A DNA stretch of 64,000 nucleotides from Limnohabitans sp. TEGF004 (GTDB lineage Bacteria; Pseudomonadota; Gammaproteobacteria; Burkholderiales; Burkholderiaceae_C). A model generated the notes under the pieces. That model worked only from the letters and a program-made list of their open reading frames with translations, was not told the origin of the DNA and made no database searches. This document shows, one piece after another, positions 47,339-56,018 of this stretch; within the stretch, counting starts at the first letter, position 1; every line of letters starts with the position of its first letter. The translations under genes and the position numbers were made by a program. The stretch lies in NCBI RefSeq assembly GCF_027924965.1, contig NZ_AP027056.1:1674001-1738000 (forward strand), in the 5' to 3' direction.

Positions 47339-48158
47339 GCAGCCAGTCAAGACCACGCGAAGTCCCGCCACTGCTTGTGTCGGCTGGTATGTATTCACAA
47401 CCAATCCAGCCATTCCAATTGGTGTCGAGGCTGATGCGATCAATCAGCGCGAACACATGAGCCCAATTGACCTCGCCTGTACCTGGCTCGTGACGGCTAG
47501 GTACATCCGCGATCTGAAAATGCCCCACCCGAGCTGTGGGCAGATATTGACTGATCTTGATTGAAAGATCGCCTTCAACGATTTGACAATGAAAAAGATC
47601 CATCTGCACTTTTAAGTTCGGTGCGTTCACCGAATCAAGAATGGCATGCGCATGGTCTTGGCGTTGCAAATGAAAGCCAGGAATGCTCCGCGGGTTGATG
47701 GGCTCGATCATCAAGTCGCAACCCACTTTGGCAGCTTGTTCGGTGGCCCACTTGAGGTTGTCAATGAGCGTTTGGTCTGCCTGCGTTGCACTTAAATCTG
47801 CGGGGCGTACACCAACCATGGCGTGGATGCGAGGACAGTCCAACACCTCCGCATAAGCCAACGCCAGCGACAAGCCGGCCTGAAACTCAGCCTCACGTCC
47901 GGGTAGGCATGCTGTGCCACGATCTCCCAATTCCCAACAACGCTGCGCATCATCTGAGGTCATGCCACCAGGCGGGGTATTGAAAAGCACTTGCTGCAAA
48001 CCGTTGCCTTTGAGGCGTGCTGCCAATTCAACAGCGGGATAGGCATAAGGAAAAAGATATTCCACAGCATTGAAACCATCCTTCGCTGCGGCCTCGAAAC
48101 GTTCGAGAAAAGGCAGATCCGAATACATCATGGTCAGGTTGGCAGCAAAACGGGGCAT
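47322..48158 (-). CDS. hydroxypyruvate isomerase-family protein (Hyi/OtnI-like)
   Basis: A 278-residue TIM-barrel protein from the ATG at 48158, preceded by AAGGAAG. It has MPRFAANLTMMYSDLPFLERF, the metal-binding Glu in LMIEPIN, HVQ-type region (GHFQIADVP) and the late Glu in IGCEYIP. Hyi interconverts hydroxypyruvate and tartronate semialdehyde; OtnI acts on 2-oxo-tetronate. It is encoded with a SAF-domain oxidoreductase, which favours a four- or five-carbon sugar-acid pathway. Confidence 0.85.
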   Translation of the reverse strand: MPRFAANLTMMYSDLPFLERFEAAAKDGFNAVEYLFPYAYPAVELAARLKGNGLQQVLFNTPPGGMTSDDAQRCWELGDRGTACLPGREAEFQAGLSLALAYAEVLDCPRIHAMVGVRPADLSATQADQTLIDNLKWATEQAAKVGCDLMIEPINPRSIPGFHLQRQDHAHAILDSVNAPNLKVQMDLFHCQIVEGDLSIKISQYLPTARVGHFQIADVPSRHEPGTGEVNWAHVFALIDRISLDTNWNGWIGCEYIPADTSSGGTSRGLDWLLKSTA

Positions 48159-48302
48159 GGTTCTTCCTTGAATGTGTCTTACCAGCGGGCACCAAACGTG
48201 ATGCGCAGCTCTAACGTATGAAACCAATGTACCCGCTTCCAAAACCCCAAACGAGCTGGGATAGATCGTCACTGAAGGCGGTTGTTGGTCACTTCAGAAA
48301 GG

Positions 48303-49655
48303 TCAAGCTTTCATTTCTTGGCGAAACACCGCCTCTTGTTCGCGTCTAAAAGCCACGGCCTGTTGGGTCGCGTCAAACGCCACGTCATTCCAGGTCACGA
48401 CTTCGCCAGCCGCAATGTCGCGCTTGAGAGTCATGTTGTGCGCCAAGCCAATCGGCAAGGCATTCAGTCGCAAAGAGTCCTCGGTTTGCATCAACTTGCC
48501 GTAGACCGTGAAGCCGCCTTCACCATCCAGCTTTTCGCCCTTTTTAAGCGCACGTTTGGCTGTCGCGCCGACATCGCCGCGCCACTCACCGGTTGCGCCC
48601 GTTGCCTCTTGACGCACAGCGATGCTCGCCACTGAGATGCCCAGCTCTAAACCGATCAGGTGATAGGGCTTGTACATCGCCGCGTACTTCCCCGTCGAAT
48701 CGGTTTTGAGGCCGTATTGCTGGAAGCAATCCATCACATATTTGCTCGGCGCTTCAAAGACCGCATACACGCCCCAACGCAAATCACGGAAAACGGGGCG
48801 ACCATCTCGCTCAATTGAGGACACCACTTCCACCATGCCCTTTTGCGCCAAGATGCCACCGTCAGAACGCGGACGCAGGATGTGCGGCAAATCATCAACA
48901 CCACAAGGCGGAAAGTACAAACCATCTTTGGGGGGCGTCAGCTCGCAGCCATTGGCAACCGCTGCCATTTCAAGCGCGGACTTGGTGCCGTCCAAGAAAC
49001 TGTTGAACATCTGCGCATTGAAGTCCCCGCCCGCCACCTGATCTGCATTGAAGCCGTAGTGGCCCCAGACGGTATCGGGGGTGCTCTGGTGGTAGATGGG
49101 CAGGTATTTGGTGCCCTTGCCAGCGCACACCACCTCCATGCCAATGGTGCGTGCCCAGTCCACCATTTCTGCAATCAAGGCAGGCTGATCGCCAGAGGCC
49201 ATCGAATAAATGATACCCGCCTCTTTGGCGCGACGCGCCAACAACGGCCCAGCCAACACATCGGCTTCCACGTTCACCATGATGATGTGCTTGCGATGCT
49301 CACAGCACAACAAAGCGTGCGCAATGCCAGCGGCAGGACTACCCGTGGCGTCAATGACGATGTCCACATAGTCGCTGGCAATGACCGAAGGCGCATCGTC
49401 TGTGATGAATGTGCTGCCGTCTTTGGCAGCTTGCGCCAGCGAGGTGGCCGCGAAGCGAGGAGACTCCCAGCCCACACGCGCCAGCGAAGCACGCGCCCGG
49501 TCGGGCGACAGGTCAGCGACAGCGACCAAATGGATACCAGGGGTGCGCGGTGCCTGTGACAGGTACATCGAGCCGAACTTGCCAGCACCAATGACCGCCA
49601 CGCGCACGGGGCGGCTCTCAGCCGCGCGTTTCTTGAGTTTTTGAATCAACGACAT
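48303..49655 (-). CDS. NAD(P)-dependent oxidoreductase with C-terminal SAF domain
   Basis: A 450-residue protein with a strong AAGGAGA site. The N-terminal Rossmann half has VAVIGAGKFGSMYLSQ (18-33) and a homoserine-dehydrogenase-like DIVIDATGSPAAGIAHALL. A middle domain follows, then a C-terminal SAF-type segment (about 375-440, LKRDIAAGEVVTWNDV). Proteins of this layout are often annotated as homoserine dehydrogenase or FlgA by mistake. Its substrate is unknown; the isomerase gene and the divergent LysR gene suggest sugar-acid catabolism. Confidence 0.78.
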   Translation of the reverse strand: MSLIQKLKKRAAESRPVRVAVIGAGKFGSMYLSQAPRTPGIHLVAVADLSPDRARASLARVGWESPRFAATSLAQAAKDGSTFITDDAPSVIASDYVDIVIDATGSPAAGIAHALLCCEHRKHIIMVNVEADVLAGPLLARRAKEAGIIYSMASGDQPALIAEMVDWARTIGMEVVCAGKGTKYLPIYHQSTPDTVWGHYGFNADQVAGGDFNAQMFNSFLDGTKSALEMAAVANGCELTPPKDGLYFPPCGVDDLPHILRPRSDGGILAQKGMVEVVSSIERDGRPVFRDLRWGVYAVFEAPSKYVMDCFQQYGLKTDSTGKYAAMYKPYHLIGLELGISVASIAVRQEATGATGEWRGDVGATAKRALKKGEKLDGEGGFTVYGKLMQTEDSLRLNALPIGLAHNMTLKRDIAAGEVVTWNDVAFDATQQAVAFRREQEAVFRQEMKA

Positions 49656-49723
49656 GCCTATCTCCTTTGGTTTTTCTACGCTTTGAACAACTGAGCGCGA
49701 AGATACATCACATTTTTTTGCAC

Positions 49724-49739
49724 GAGAATATGTATTCTC
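49724..49739. promoter_or_regulatory. candidate LysR operator
   Basis: GAGAATA-TG-TATTCTC is a perfect 7-base inverted repeat with a 2-base centre. It sits between the SAF-oxidoreductase gene and the divergent lysR, 26 bases before the lysR ATG. Confidence 0.62.
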
Positions 49740-49764
49740 TCAACCTGTCTGTGCACAAATTCAC

Positions 49765-50673
49765 ATGAGCAACTTTGACTGGAACAACTTGCAATCCTTT
49801 CTCGCCATGGCGCGTGCGGGTCGACTCACCGTTGCCGCACGCCGCATGGGGGTTGACCACTCGACACTGAGTCGTCGCATCAGCGCACTCGAAGACGCGA
49901 TGCACGTCAAGCTGTTTGAGCGACGACCGGAGGGATTTGCCCTGACACCAGAGGGCGAAGCATTGCTGGGTGATGCGGAAGAAATCGAGTCTCTGACGGT
50001 TCGCATGGGTGCACGACTACACGCGGACACATCGAAATTAACAGGCAACGTGAGGATGGGGACGCCCGAGGGATTTGGTACCTATTTCCTCGCCCCGCAG
50101 CTTGCACATCTGAGCCACAAACATCCAGACCTGAACATTGAACTGGTGGCCAACCCGCGGTCATTTAGCCTGTCCAAGCGCGAAGCCGATATTGCCATCA
50201 GCATGGCTAGACCCAACCAAGGTCGCGTCTATGCACGCAAACTCATTGACTTTGGATTGGGCGTTTACGCCAGCCGCAACTACTTGGCGTCGCACGCACC
50301 GATTACCACGCGACAAGATTTGCTCGCACACGGTTGGATCGGGTACGTCGAGGATCTGATGTGGACTTCGGAGCTGGATTACTTACCCATGGTGGACCGC
50401 AACATCCAACCAAGGCTACACATCTCTAACGTCATCAGCCAATTGACGGCGATTGAGGGCGGTGCTGGACTGGGTGTTTTGCCTCACTTCATGGCACGAC
50501 AGTCACCTGTGCTGACACGTGTTTTGCCGACGGAGATTCATCTGACACGTGCGTACTGGCTCATCACACACCCTGACACCCACAACCTAGCGCGCATCAG
50601 AGCATGCTGTGATTTTTTAACTGAACAAGCGTTCGCACGCGGCTCGGATTATTGGATGAGCGAATTGGCTTAA
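49765..50673 (+). CDS. LysR-family regulator
   Basis: A 302-residue LTTR. The winged helix is at about 6-62 (NLQSFLAMARAGRLTVAARRMGVDHSTLSRRISALE), followed by a substrate-binding domain. It diverges from the SAF-oxidoreductase and isomerase genes and very probably activates them. The effector is unknown. It converges on the E1 gene with 16 bases between stops. Confidence 0.9.
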   Translation: MSNFDWNNLQSFLAMARAGRLTVAARRMGVDHSTLSRRISALEDAMHVKLFERRPEGFALTPEGEALLGDAEEIESLTVRMGARLHADTSKLTGNVRMGTPEGFGTYFLAPQLAHLSHKHPDLNIELVANPRSFSLSKREADIAISMARPNQGRVYARKLIDFGLGVYASRNYLASHAPITTRQDLLAHGWIGYVEDLMWTSELDYLPMVDRNIQPRLHISNVISQLTAIEGGAGLGVLPHFMARQSPVLTRVLPTEIHLTRAYWLITHPDTHNLARIRACCDFLTEQAFARGSDYWMSELA

Positions 50674-50689
50674 TCGTTGTCAAAAGGGC

Positions 50690-53296
50690 TCAGACACTCG
50701 CATCTAACTCAGCCAATGCGCGAGCCAGGATGCTTTCAGCATCCACATTAAAAAACGAACGCAGCACCGCGCGCGTGTCACTACGCCCAAAACCATCTGT
50801 GCCTAAAGTACGGTACGTGCGTCCTGCAGGCACATAAGCGCGAACACTCTCAGGCACTGCTCGCACGTAGTCGGTCGCAGCCACGATTGGGCCTGAACTG
50901 TGGCTGAGAAGTTGGGCCAAGTAAGGCGTATCGCCATCGCTCTCGTGCGCCATGCCATCTCGGGCCAACTCGCTCCAACTGGTGATGCTGTAAACATCCA
51001 CCCCGATGCCTCGCTCAGCAAGTTGCTGCGCGGCCAGCACCACTTCAGTGAAGATGGCGCCCGAGCCCAGCAAGGTCACACGTTGCCCCGCCTTAGGTCC
51101 ATAGCTGCCAAAGTGGTAGCCGCCGCGTAATACCCCCTCGGCTGCGCCTTCTGGCAAATCGGGGTTGGCATAGTTTTCGTTCATGAGCGTGACGTAATAG
51201 AAAACGTCTTGCTGCTCCACCAACATCTCACGCATGCCCGCGTCAACGATCACCGCCAGTTCACCTGCAAAGGCTGGGTCATAGGCCTTGCAGTTGGGGA
51301 TGGTGGCAGCTACCAAGTGACTGCTGCCATCTTGGTGTTGCAGGCCCTCGCCCGCCAAGGTGGTGCGGCCTGAAGTTGCACCCAACAAGAAGCCTCTGGC
51401 GCGCTGATCGGCAGCTGCCCATATCGCATCACCCACGCGTTGGAAGCCGAACATGGAGTAATAAATGTAAAACGGCAGCATGGCCATGCCGTGCACGCTG
51501 TAGCTGGTGGCTGCTGCCGTCCAACTGGCAATTGCACCGGCTTCGCTGATGCCTTCTTCCAAAATTTGTCCTTCTAAGGCTTCGCGGTAAGAGAGCACAG
51601 AGCCGATGTCTTCAGGCGCATAGCGCTGACCGACGCTGCTGTAAATACCAACTTGTTTGAACAAATTGGCCATACCAAAAGTGCGCGCTTCGTCAGCGAC
51701 GATGGGCACGATGCGTGGGCCTAATGTGGGGTCTTTCAGTAACGTGCCAAGCATGCGAACAAACGCCATGGTGGTGCTCATCTCCTTGCCATCCGCCTTG
51801 AGGGCGAACTGCGCGTAGCTGTCTATTGCGGGGACAGGCACCACATCGCAAGCGGTTTCGCGTTTGGGCATGGCCCCGCCCAATGCGCTTCGGTGTTCAC
51901 GCAGGTAACGCATCTCCGCGCTGTCTTCTGCGGGTTTGAAAAACGCCAGACCCTTCGCTTGTTCGTCGCTCAGAGGCAGGTTGAATCGGTTGCGGAACTC
52001 GATCAAGTCGGTCTCATCAAATTTCTTTTGGCTGTGGGTGGTCATCTTGCCTTGCCCCGCAGAACCCATGCCATAGCCTTTCTTGGTCTGCGCCAAGATC
52101 ACGGTCGGCTGACCTGTATGGGCCGCAGCCGCTGCGTAAGCCGCGTGAATCTTGACCAAGTCGTGACCGCCTCGTTTGAGGTTATCGATTTGTTCATCTG
52201 TCATGCCCTCTACCAAGCGAGCGAGTTCCTCGTTCTGGCCAAAGAAGTTGTCGCGGTTGAAGCGGCCGTCCTTGGCCGCGAAAGTTTGCATTTGACCGTC
52301 CACGGTTTGTGCAAATGCACGCGCCAAGGCGCCTGTCGTGTCGCGCGCAAACAAACCATCCCAGTCGCTGCCCCACACCAACTTGATGACGTTCCAGCCC
52401 GCACCTGCAAAGAGTTTTTCCAACTCGTCGATGATGCGGCCGTTGCCGCGCACAGGGCCGTCTAAACGTTGCAGGTTGCAGTTGACCACCCACACCAAGT
52501 TGTCGAGTTTTTCGCGGGCGGCAAGCGTGAGCGCGCTCATGCTCTCCGGTTCATCCATCTCGCCATCGCCAAACACGCCCCAGACTTTGCGGGTGTCACA
52601 GTCCAGCAATTCACGATGTGTGAGATAGCGCATGAAGCGTGCGTGATAGATCGAGCTGATCGGACCAATGCCCATCGAGCCGGTGGGGAACTGCCAAAAG
52701 TCGGGCATCAACCATGGATGCGGGTAGCTGGACAGACCGCGCGCACCGCTGGCAGGTGCTGTGATTTCTTGGCGGTAATGCAGCAAGTCAGCTTCGCTCA
52801 AACGGCCTTCAAGAAATGCACGGGCATACACACCGGGTGCGCTGTGGGGTTGGAAAAACACCAAATCGCCGCGGTGCGTTTCATTGCGTGCATGAAAGAA
52901 ATGGTTGAATCCCATCTCAAACAAATCAGCGGCACTCGCGTAGCTGGCGATGTGGCCACCGAGTTCACCATAGGCTTGGTTGGCACGCACCACCATCGCC
53001 AGCGCGTTCCAACGCATGAGCGAAGCAAGACGCTCTTCCACAGCCAGATCGCCCGGAAACGTCGGTTGTGCATCTACACCGATGGTGTTGATGTAGGGCG
53101 TGTTCAACTCAGGCTGCCAACCGATGCCTTTCGTACGGGCAAAGCGAACCAACTCATCAAGAATGTGTCGAACGCGAACAGGCCCCTCGTTTGTGGCAAG
53201 TGACAACAACGCATCACGCCACTCTTGGGTTTCTGATGGATCGCTGTCTATGTCTGCTGATGGTGTGAAATGGTGTGGCTCGGTCATGTCGTTCAT
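50690..53296 (-). CDS. homodimeric 2-oxoacid dehydrogenase E1 component (AceE/MdeB type)
   Basis: An 868-residue AceE-family E1. The start at 53296 follows GAGGAGA by 8 bases; an ATG at 53359 would add 21 residues. The thiamine-diphosphate motif begins GDGEMDEPES and ends in NCNLQR. It decarboxylates a 2-oxoacid and passes the acyl group to lipoyl E2. No E2 or E3 gene is adjacent, unlike the usual aceE-aceF-lpd order. An Lrp regulator diverges from it, as at Pseudomonas mdeB (2-oxobutyrate dehydrogenase E1), which suggests an amino-acid-derived oxoacid. It lacks the mdeA partner. Confidence 0.9.
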   Translation of the reverse strand: MNDMTEPHHFTPSADIDSDPSETQEWRDALLSLATNEGPVRVRHILDELVRFARTKGIGWQPELNTPYINTIGVDAQPTFPGDLAVEERLASLMRWNALAMVVRANQAYGELGGHIASYASAADLFEMGFNHFFHARNETHRGDLVFFQPHSAPGVYARAFLEGRLSEADLLHYRQEITAPASGARGLSSYPHPWLMPDFWQFPTGSMGIGPISSIYHARFMRYLTHRELLDCDTRKVWGVFGDGEMDEPESMSALTLAAREKLDNLVWVVNCNLQRLDGPVRGNGRIIDELEKLFAGAGWNVIKLVWGSDWDGLFARDTTGALARAFAQTVDGQMQTFAAKDGRFNRDNFFGQNEELARLVEGMTDEQIDNLKRGGHDLVKIHAAYAAAAAHTGQPTVILAQTKKGYGMGSAGQGKMTTHSQKKFDETDLIEFRNRFNLPLSDEQAKGLAFFKPAEDSAEMRYLREHRSALGGAMPKRETACDVVPVPAIDSYAQFALKADGKEMSTTMAFVRMLGTLLKDPTLGPRIVPIVADEARTFGMANLFKQVGIYSSVGQRYAPEDIGSVLSYREALEGQILEEGISEAGAIASWTAAATSYSVHGMAMLPFYIYYSMFGFQRVGDAIWAAADQRARGFLLGATSGRTTLAGEGLQHQDGSSHLVAATIPNCKAYDPAFAGELAVIVDAGMREMLVEQQDVFYYVTLMNENYANPDLPEGAAEGVLRGGYHFGSYGPKAGQRVTLLGSGAIFTEVVLAAQQLAERGIGVDVYSITSWSELARDGMAHESDGDTPYLAQLLSHSSGPIVAATDYVRAVPESVRAYVPAGRTYRTLGTDGFGRSDTRAVLRSFFNVDAESILARALAELDASV

Positions 53297-53400
53297 TCCA
53301 AATGTCTCCTCGTGCGAAGACTGTAGGGAATACGCCATGGCAGTTGATGTTGAATTCATGCATTATTCGAATTTATATGGCATTTAATTTTGAATAAGCA

Positions 53401-53883
53401 ATGAATCAAAGCACAAAAAACTTTGACGCCACCGATTTAAAGATTCTTGAAGAGCTTCAGGCCGATTCAAGTCTGTCCAACGTCGAGCTTGCCCGTCGGG
53501 TTCATTTATCGCCGTCGCCTTGCTTAGCCCGTGTGCGGGCGTTGGAGGAACGCGGCCTGATCCGGCAATACGTCGCCTTGCTTGAAGCCAAGCATTTAGG
53601 GCTGCATCTGAACGTGTTTATCTCGATCAGCCTCAAGCAACAAAGTCGCCAGGCACTTCAAGAGTTTGAAGAGCGCATCACCTTGCGCGATGAGGTGATG
53701 GAGTGCTACTTGATGACCGGGGATGAGGATTACCTCTTGCGCGTGGCAGTTCCTGACATGCCCGCCTTAGAGAGCTTCATCCTTGAACAGCTCTCACCGA
53801 TCGCGCAGGTTGAAAAGATTCGATCCAGTTTTGCGCTCAAGCAGGTGCGCTACAAAACTGCACTTCCCTTGCACAACTTGTAG
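53401..53883 (+). CDS. Lrp/AsnC-family regulator
   Basis: A 160-residue protein. A winged helix (about 9-60, [46 protein letters not shown]) precedes a RAM ligand-binding domain with [17 protein letters not shown]. It diverges from the E1 gene over a 104-base gap and likely controls it in response to an amino acid. An MdeR-like role is inferred from the arrangement. A terminator follows. Confidence 0.9.
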   Translation: MNQSTKNFDATDLKILEELQADSSLSNVELARRVHLSPSPCLARVRALEERGLIRQYVALLEAKHLGLHLNVFISISLKQQSRQALQEFEERITLRDEVMECYLMTGDEDYLLRVAVPDMPALESFILEQLSPIAQVEKIRSSFALKQVRYKTALPLHNL

Positions 53884-53913
53884 TTTCAAATACAGGGCTT
53901 TGAAGCAAAGAAA

Positions 53914-53940
53914 AAGGGCTCGGAGATTTTCCGAGCCCTT
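53914..53940 (+). terminator. terminator after the Lrp-type gene
   Basis: An 11-base perfect stem, AAGGGCTCGGA / TCCGAGCCCTT, with a 5-base loop, 31 bases after the lrp stop. The T tail is short on the plus strand (CCCTTGTG); an A run on the left arm gives a better T run for the minus strand. Confidence 0.72.
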
Positions 53941-54212
53941 GTGTATGGTGGTGGATGGTTGACGACTTACGAACTCTCTATTTCGACTACTTAGTAATGA
54001 ATAGTAAAGGAGCGGTAATGCGCGGTAAGAACTTAACGTCAAAAACGCACCGATATTGTGCATATTAAATTTATGGATTTGAACCGAGATCCACAAATCT
54101 GTGTGTAGGACTGATGTGCAGCGACTGCTGTCCTTCGCTACCACAGGCCGAACGCGCGCTAACCTTGATCAAGCGGTCACTCGCCCTGACGAGTGTGCTT
54201 TAGTAAAGACTC
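53941..54212. other. intergenic junction between chromosomal core and the defence-type island
   Basis: No convincing gene. The base composition falls and codon use changes beyond this point. It holds a small inverted repeat, CACTCG (54178-54183) / CGAGTG (54190-54195), just after the herA stop, and the short palindrome CTTTAGTAAAG. A tRNA T-arm-like string near 54075 does not fold into a tRNA. No direct repeat or integrase could be seen that would define an attachment site. Confidence 0.6.
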
Positions 54213-56018
54213 TCATGCCTGTGCCTCTTGAGCAGGTTCCTCGCCCCATAGCCTCTCGAGGTCAACATCCTCGCTGTCTGGCTGTTTGTTGTTTGGGAGT
54301 CGATCAACCTGGATGACCATAGGAAGTTCAAACGCGGTTCCTGTGACAACGCAACACCCTTGAGACAACCCTGGGATGAGGCTTCGAGACAAGGCGTCTA
54401 GCGTTGAGATGGTGTTGTCGATGAGAAAGAGGTCCCTGTCGTTCACTAGGCGATGGATAAAGAAGTTATGTAACTGCGAAACAATTGTTGGCGAGATGTC
54501 TGCCGGACGCTGACTGGCTATCGTGATAAACATGCCGAACTTGCGTCCCTCCTTGATGATTTCCTCAAATAATTCAAGGCGGTAGTCCTTCCAACTCTCG
54601 CTCTCCCTTGTCGACTGCTCGGACAAAATATTGTGTGCCTCATCGATGATGAGGTGGACAGTATGGTCTGGTGGTGTGGCCACGACCATTTTTTTGTGAG
54701 AGTTGTAATAGTGCTTCGCGAACAACAACGGCAGAACCTTCTTGACTTCGTTATTGCACCGACGCATTGAAATGACGGTCAGCACTCTCTCGTCATCGTC
54801 GGCGTTCCCGATGATCAACACTTGGCGCAAACTCTTTAGCGAAGACTCCACCCGTTTGAGTAGTGGCTGGATGTGCTCGAACTGGACGTATCCCGCATTC
54901 AGATCTGATATGAGCTGAAGGTTGACGCGGACAATAAGCTGGTCGAAGACATCAAGGCCTTCAGTGCTCAGCGTGTCAATCATCGGTGCAATTTGGGCAT
55001 CGTAGTCGTCGCCTTCGGTGTCGATGAACTCCCCGTTGAACTTGAACCGTCCCACCTTTTGGTGCCAAATGACTCCGCTGAGCATGGCCTCGACCACTTG
55101 GTTGTTCAAGCGCCGCGCTACTGTTCGCATAAGGTCGAGCGTTGCTGGTCTAACTTCGCCAGCGCAGAACGACTGGCGAAATTTGCTCTTGGCATAGGCA
55201 GCGAGCGAACCCTCATGAGCTTCGTATTTCGCTCTACCTGCAACGACGCGGCTCAAGAAGGGCCGCTGCGTGTTGGCAGTCGCTTGGAATAACAGGGCAA
55301 GGGTCTCGATGTCCCAGAATTCGCTTGGAGCTAACGGGAACTTGTTGCCTTCATCAGCGCCGCCCTGTTGCTGCTGAGTCGACAACTGGTAGACCTTCTT
55401 ATGCCCAGCAGGCGCGAGTTGATCACTGCCATACTCGCCATTGAAGTCGAGGACGACGAACCGACTTTTGCCTGCAATGTGGGGGAGCTTTTGGTCGAAC
55501 AGAACCGTGTAGAGTTTCGCCAGTGTGTTCGACTTGCCGCTGCCCGTGTTGCCAAAAATGCCGATGTGGCTGTTGAACAGACGTTTCCATGGCAGCCCGA
55601 CAGCAATTTCCTCCTTGAGCATTTGCCCTATCTTGAAGCTCCCGTCGGACTTGCGGTCGAAAATGGATCTGATGCGATCTTCCGTCAACAGATACGCCGA
55701 GTCCTGAATCATGGGCAGGAACTTGATGCCTTGGGTAAAACCCTTGCGATCGAAGAACCCGATGGGCCTTGCTTCGACTTTACGCACGAAGGAGGCCTTG
55801 CCATTGCCCGTTTCTACTCGGCTCTCGTCTAAGTACTCGCCCTCGACCATGCAGATGATGTCGCGAAAGCCACGCTGGATCGACAAGTACTCGCGGATGG
55901 AAACGCCTTTGTACTTGTCGCCATTTAGAAAAAGTGTCTCCTTGCTTGATTGCTCATCAATCTTCAGAACCACTTTCGTGCCATGGATGGCGATTACCTC
56001 CCCAACACGGATGCTCAT
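54213..56018 (-). CDS. HerA-like ATPase of a SIR2-HerA defence system
   Basis: A 601-residue HerA/FtsK-type ATPase. An N-terminal HAS-barrel-like beta domain (about 1-130) precedes the motor: Walker A GNTGSGKS at 156-163, Walker B LIIDEAHN at 456-463 and SQRP at 502-505. HerA forms a hexamer; in SIR2-HerA it assembles with SIR2 into a large complex that senses phage and depletes NAD. It overlaps the sir2 stop by 4 bases (ATGA), so the pair is one operon. It is the last gene before the island edge. Confidence 0.92.
   Translation of the reverse strand: MSIRVGEVIAIHGTKVVLKIDEQSSKETLFLNGDKYKGVSIREYLSIQRGFRDIICMVEGEYLDESRVETGNGKASFVRKVEARPIGFFDRKGFTQGIKFLPMIQDSAYLLTEDRIRSIFDRKSDGSFKIGQMLKEEIAVGLPWKRLFNSHIGIFGNTGSGKSNTLAKLYTVLFDQKLPHIAGKSRFVVLDFNGEYGSDQLAPAGHKKVYQLSTQQQQGGADEGNKFPLAPSEFWDIETLALLFQATANTQRPFLSRVVAGRAKYEAHEGSLAAYAKSKFRQSFCAGEVRPATLDLMRTVARRLNNQVVEAMLSGVIWHQKVGRFKFNGEFIDTEGDDYDAQIAPMIDTLSTEGLDVFDQLIVRVNLQLISDLNAGYVQFEHIQPLLKRVESSLKSLRQVLIIGNADDDERVLTVISMRRCNNEVKKVLPLLFAKHYYNSHKKMVVATPPDHTVHLIIDEAHNILSEQSTRESESWKDYRLELFEEIIKEGRKFGMFITIASQRPADISPTIVSQLHNFFIHRLVNDRDLFLIDNTISTLDALSRSLIPGLSQGCCVVTGTAFELPMVIQVDRLPNNKQPDSEDVDLERLWGEEPAQEAQA

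Noticed and set aside
54070..54150. tRNA-like T-arm string (minus strand GGTTCAAATCC)
   Set aside because: The neighbouring bases do not pair as a T stem and no acceptor stem, anticodon arm or CCA end could be found, so it is not a tRNA gene or an obvious remnant.
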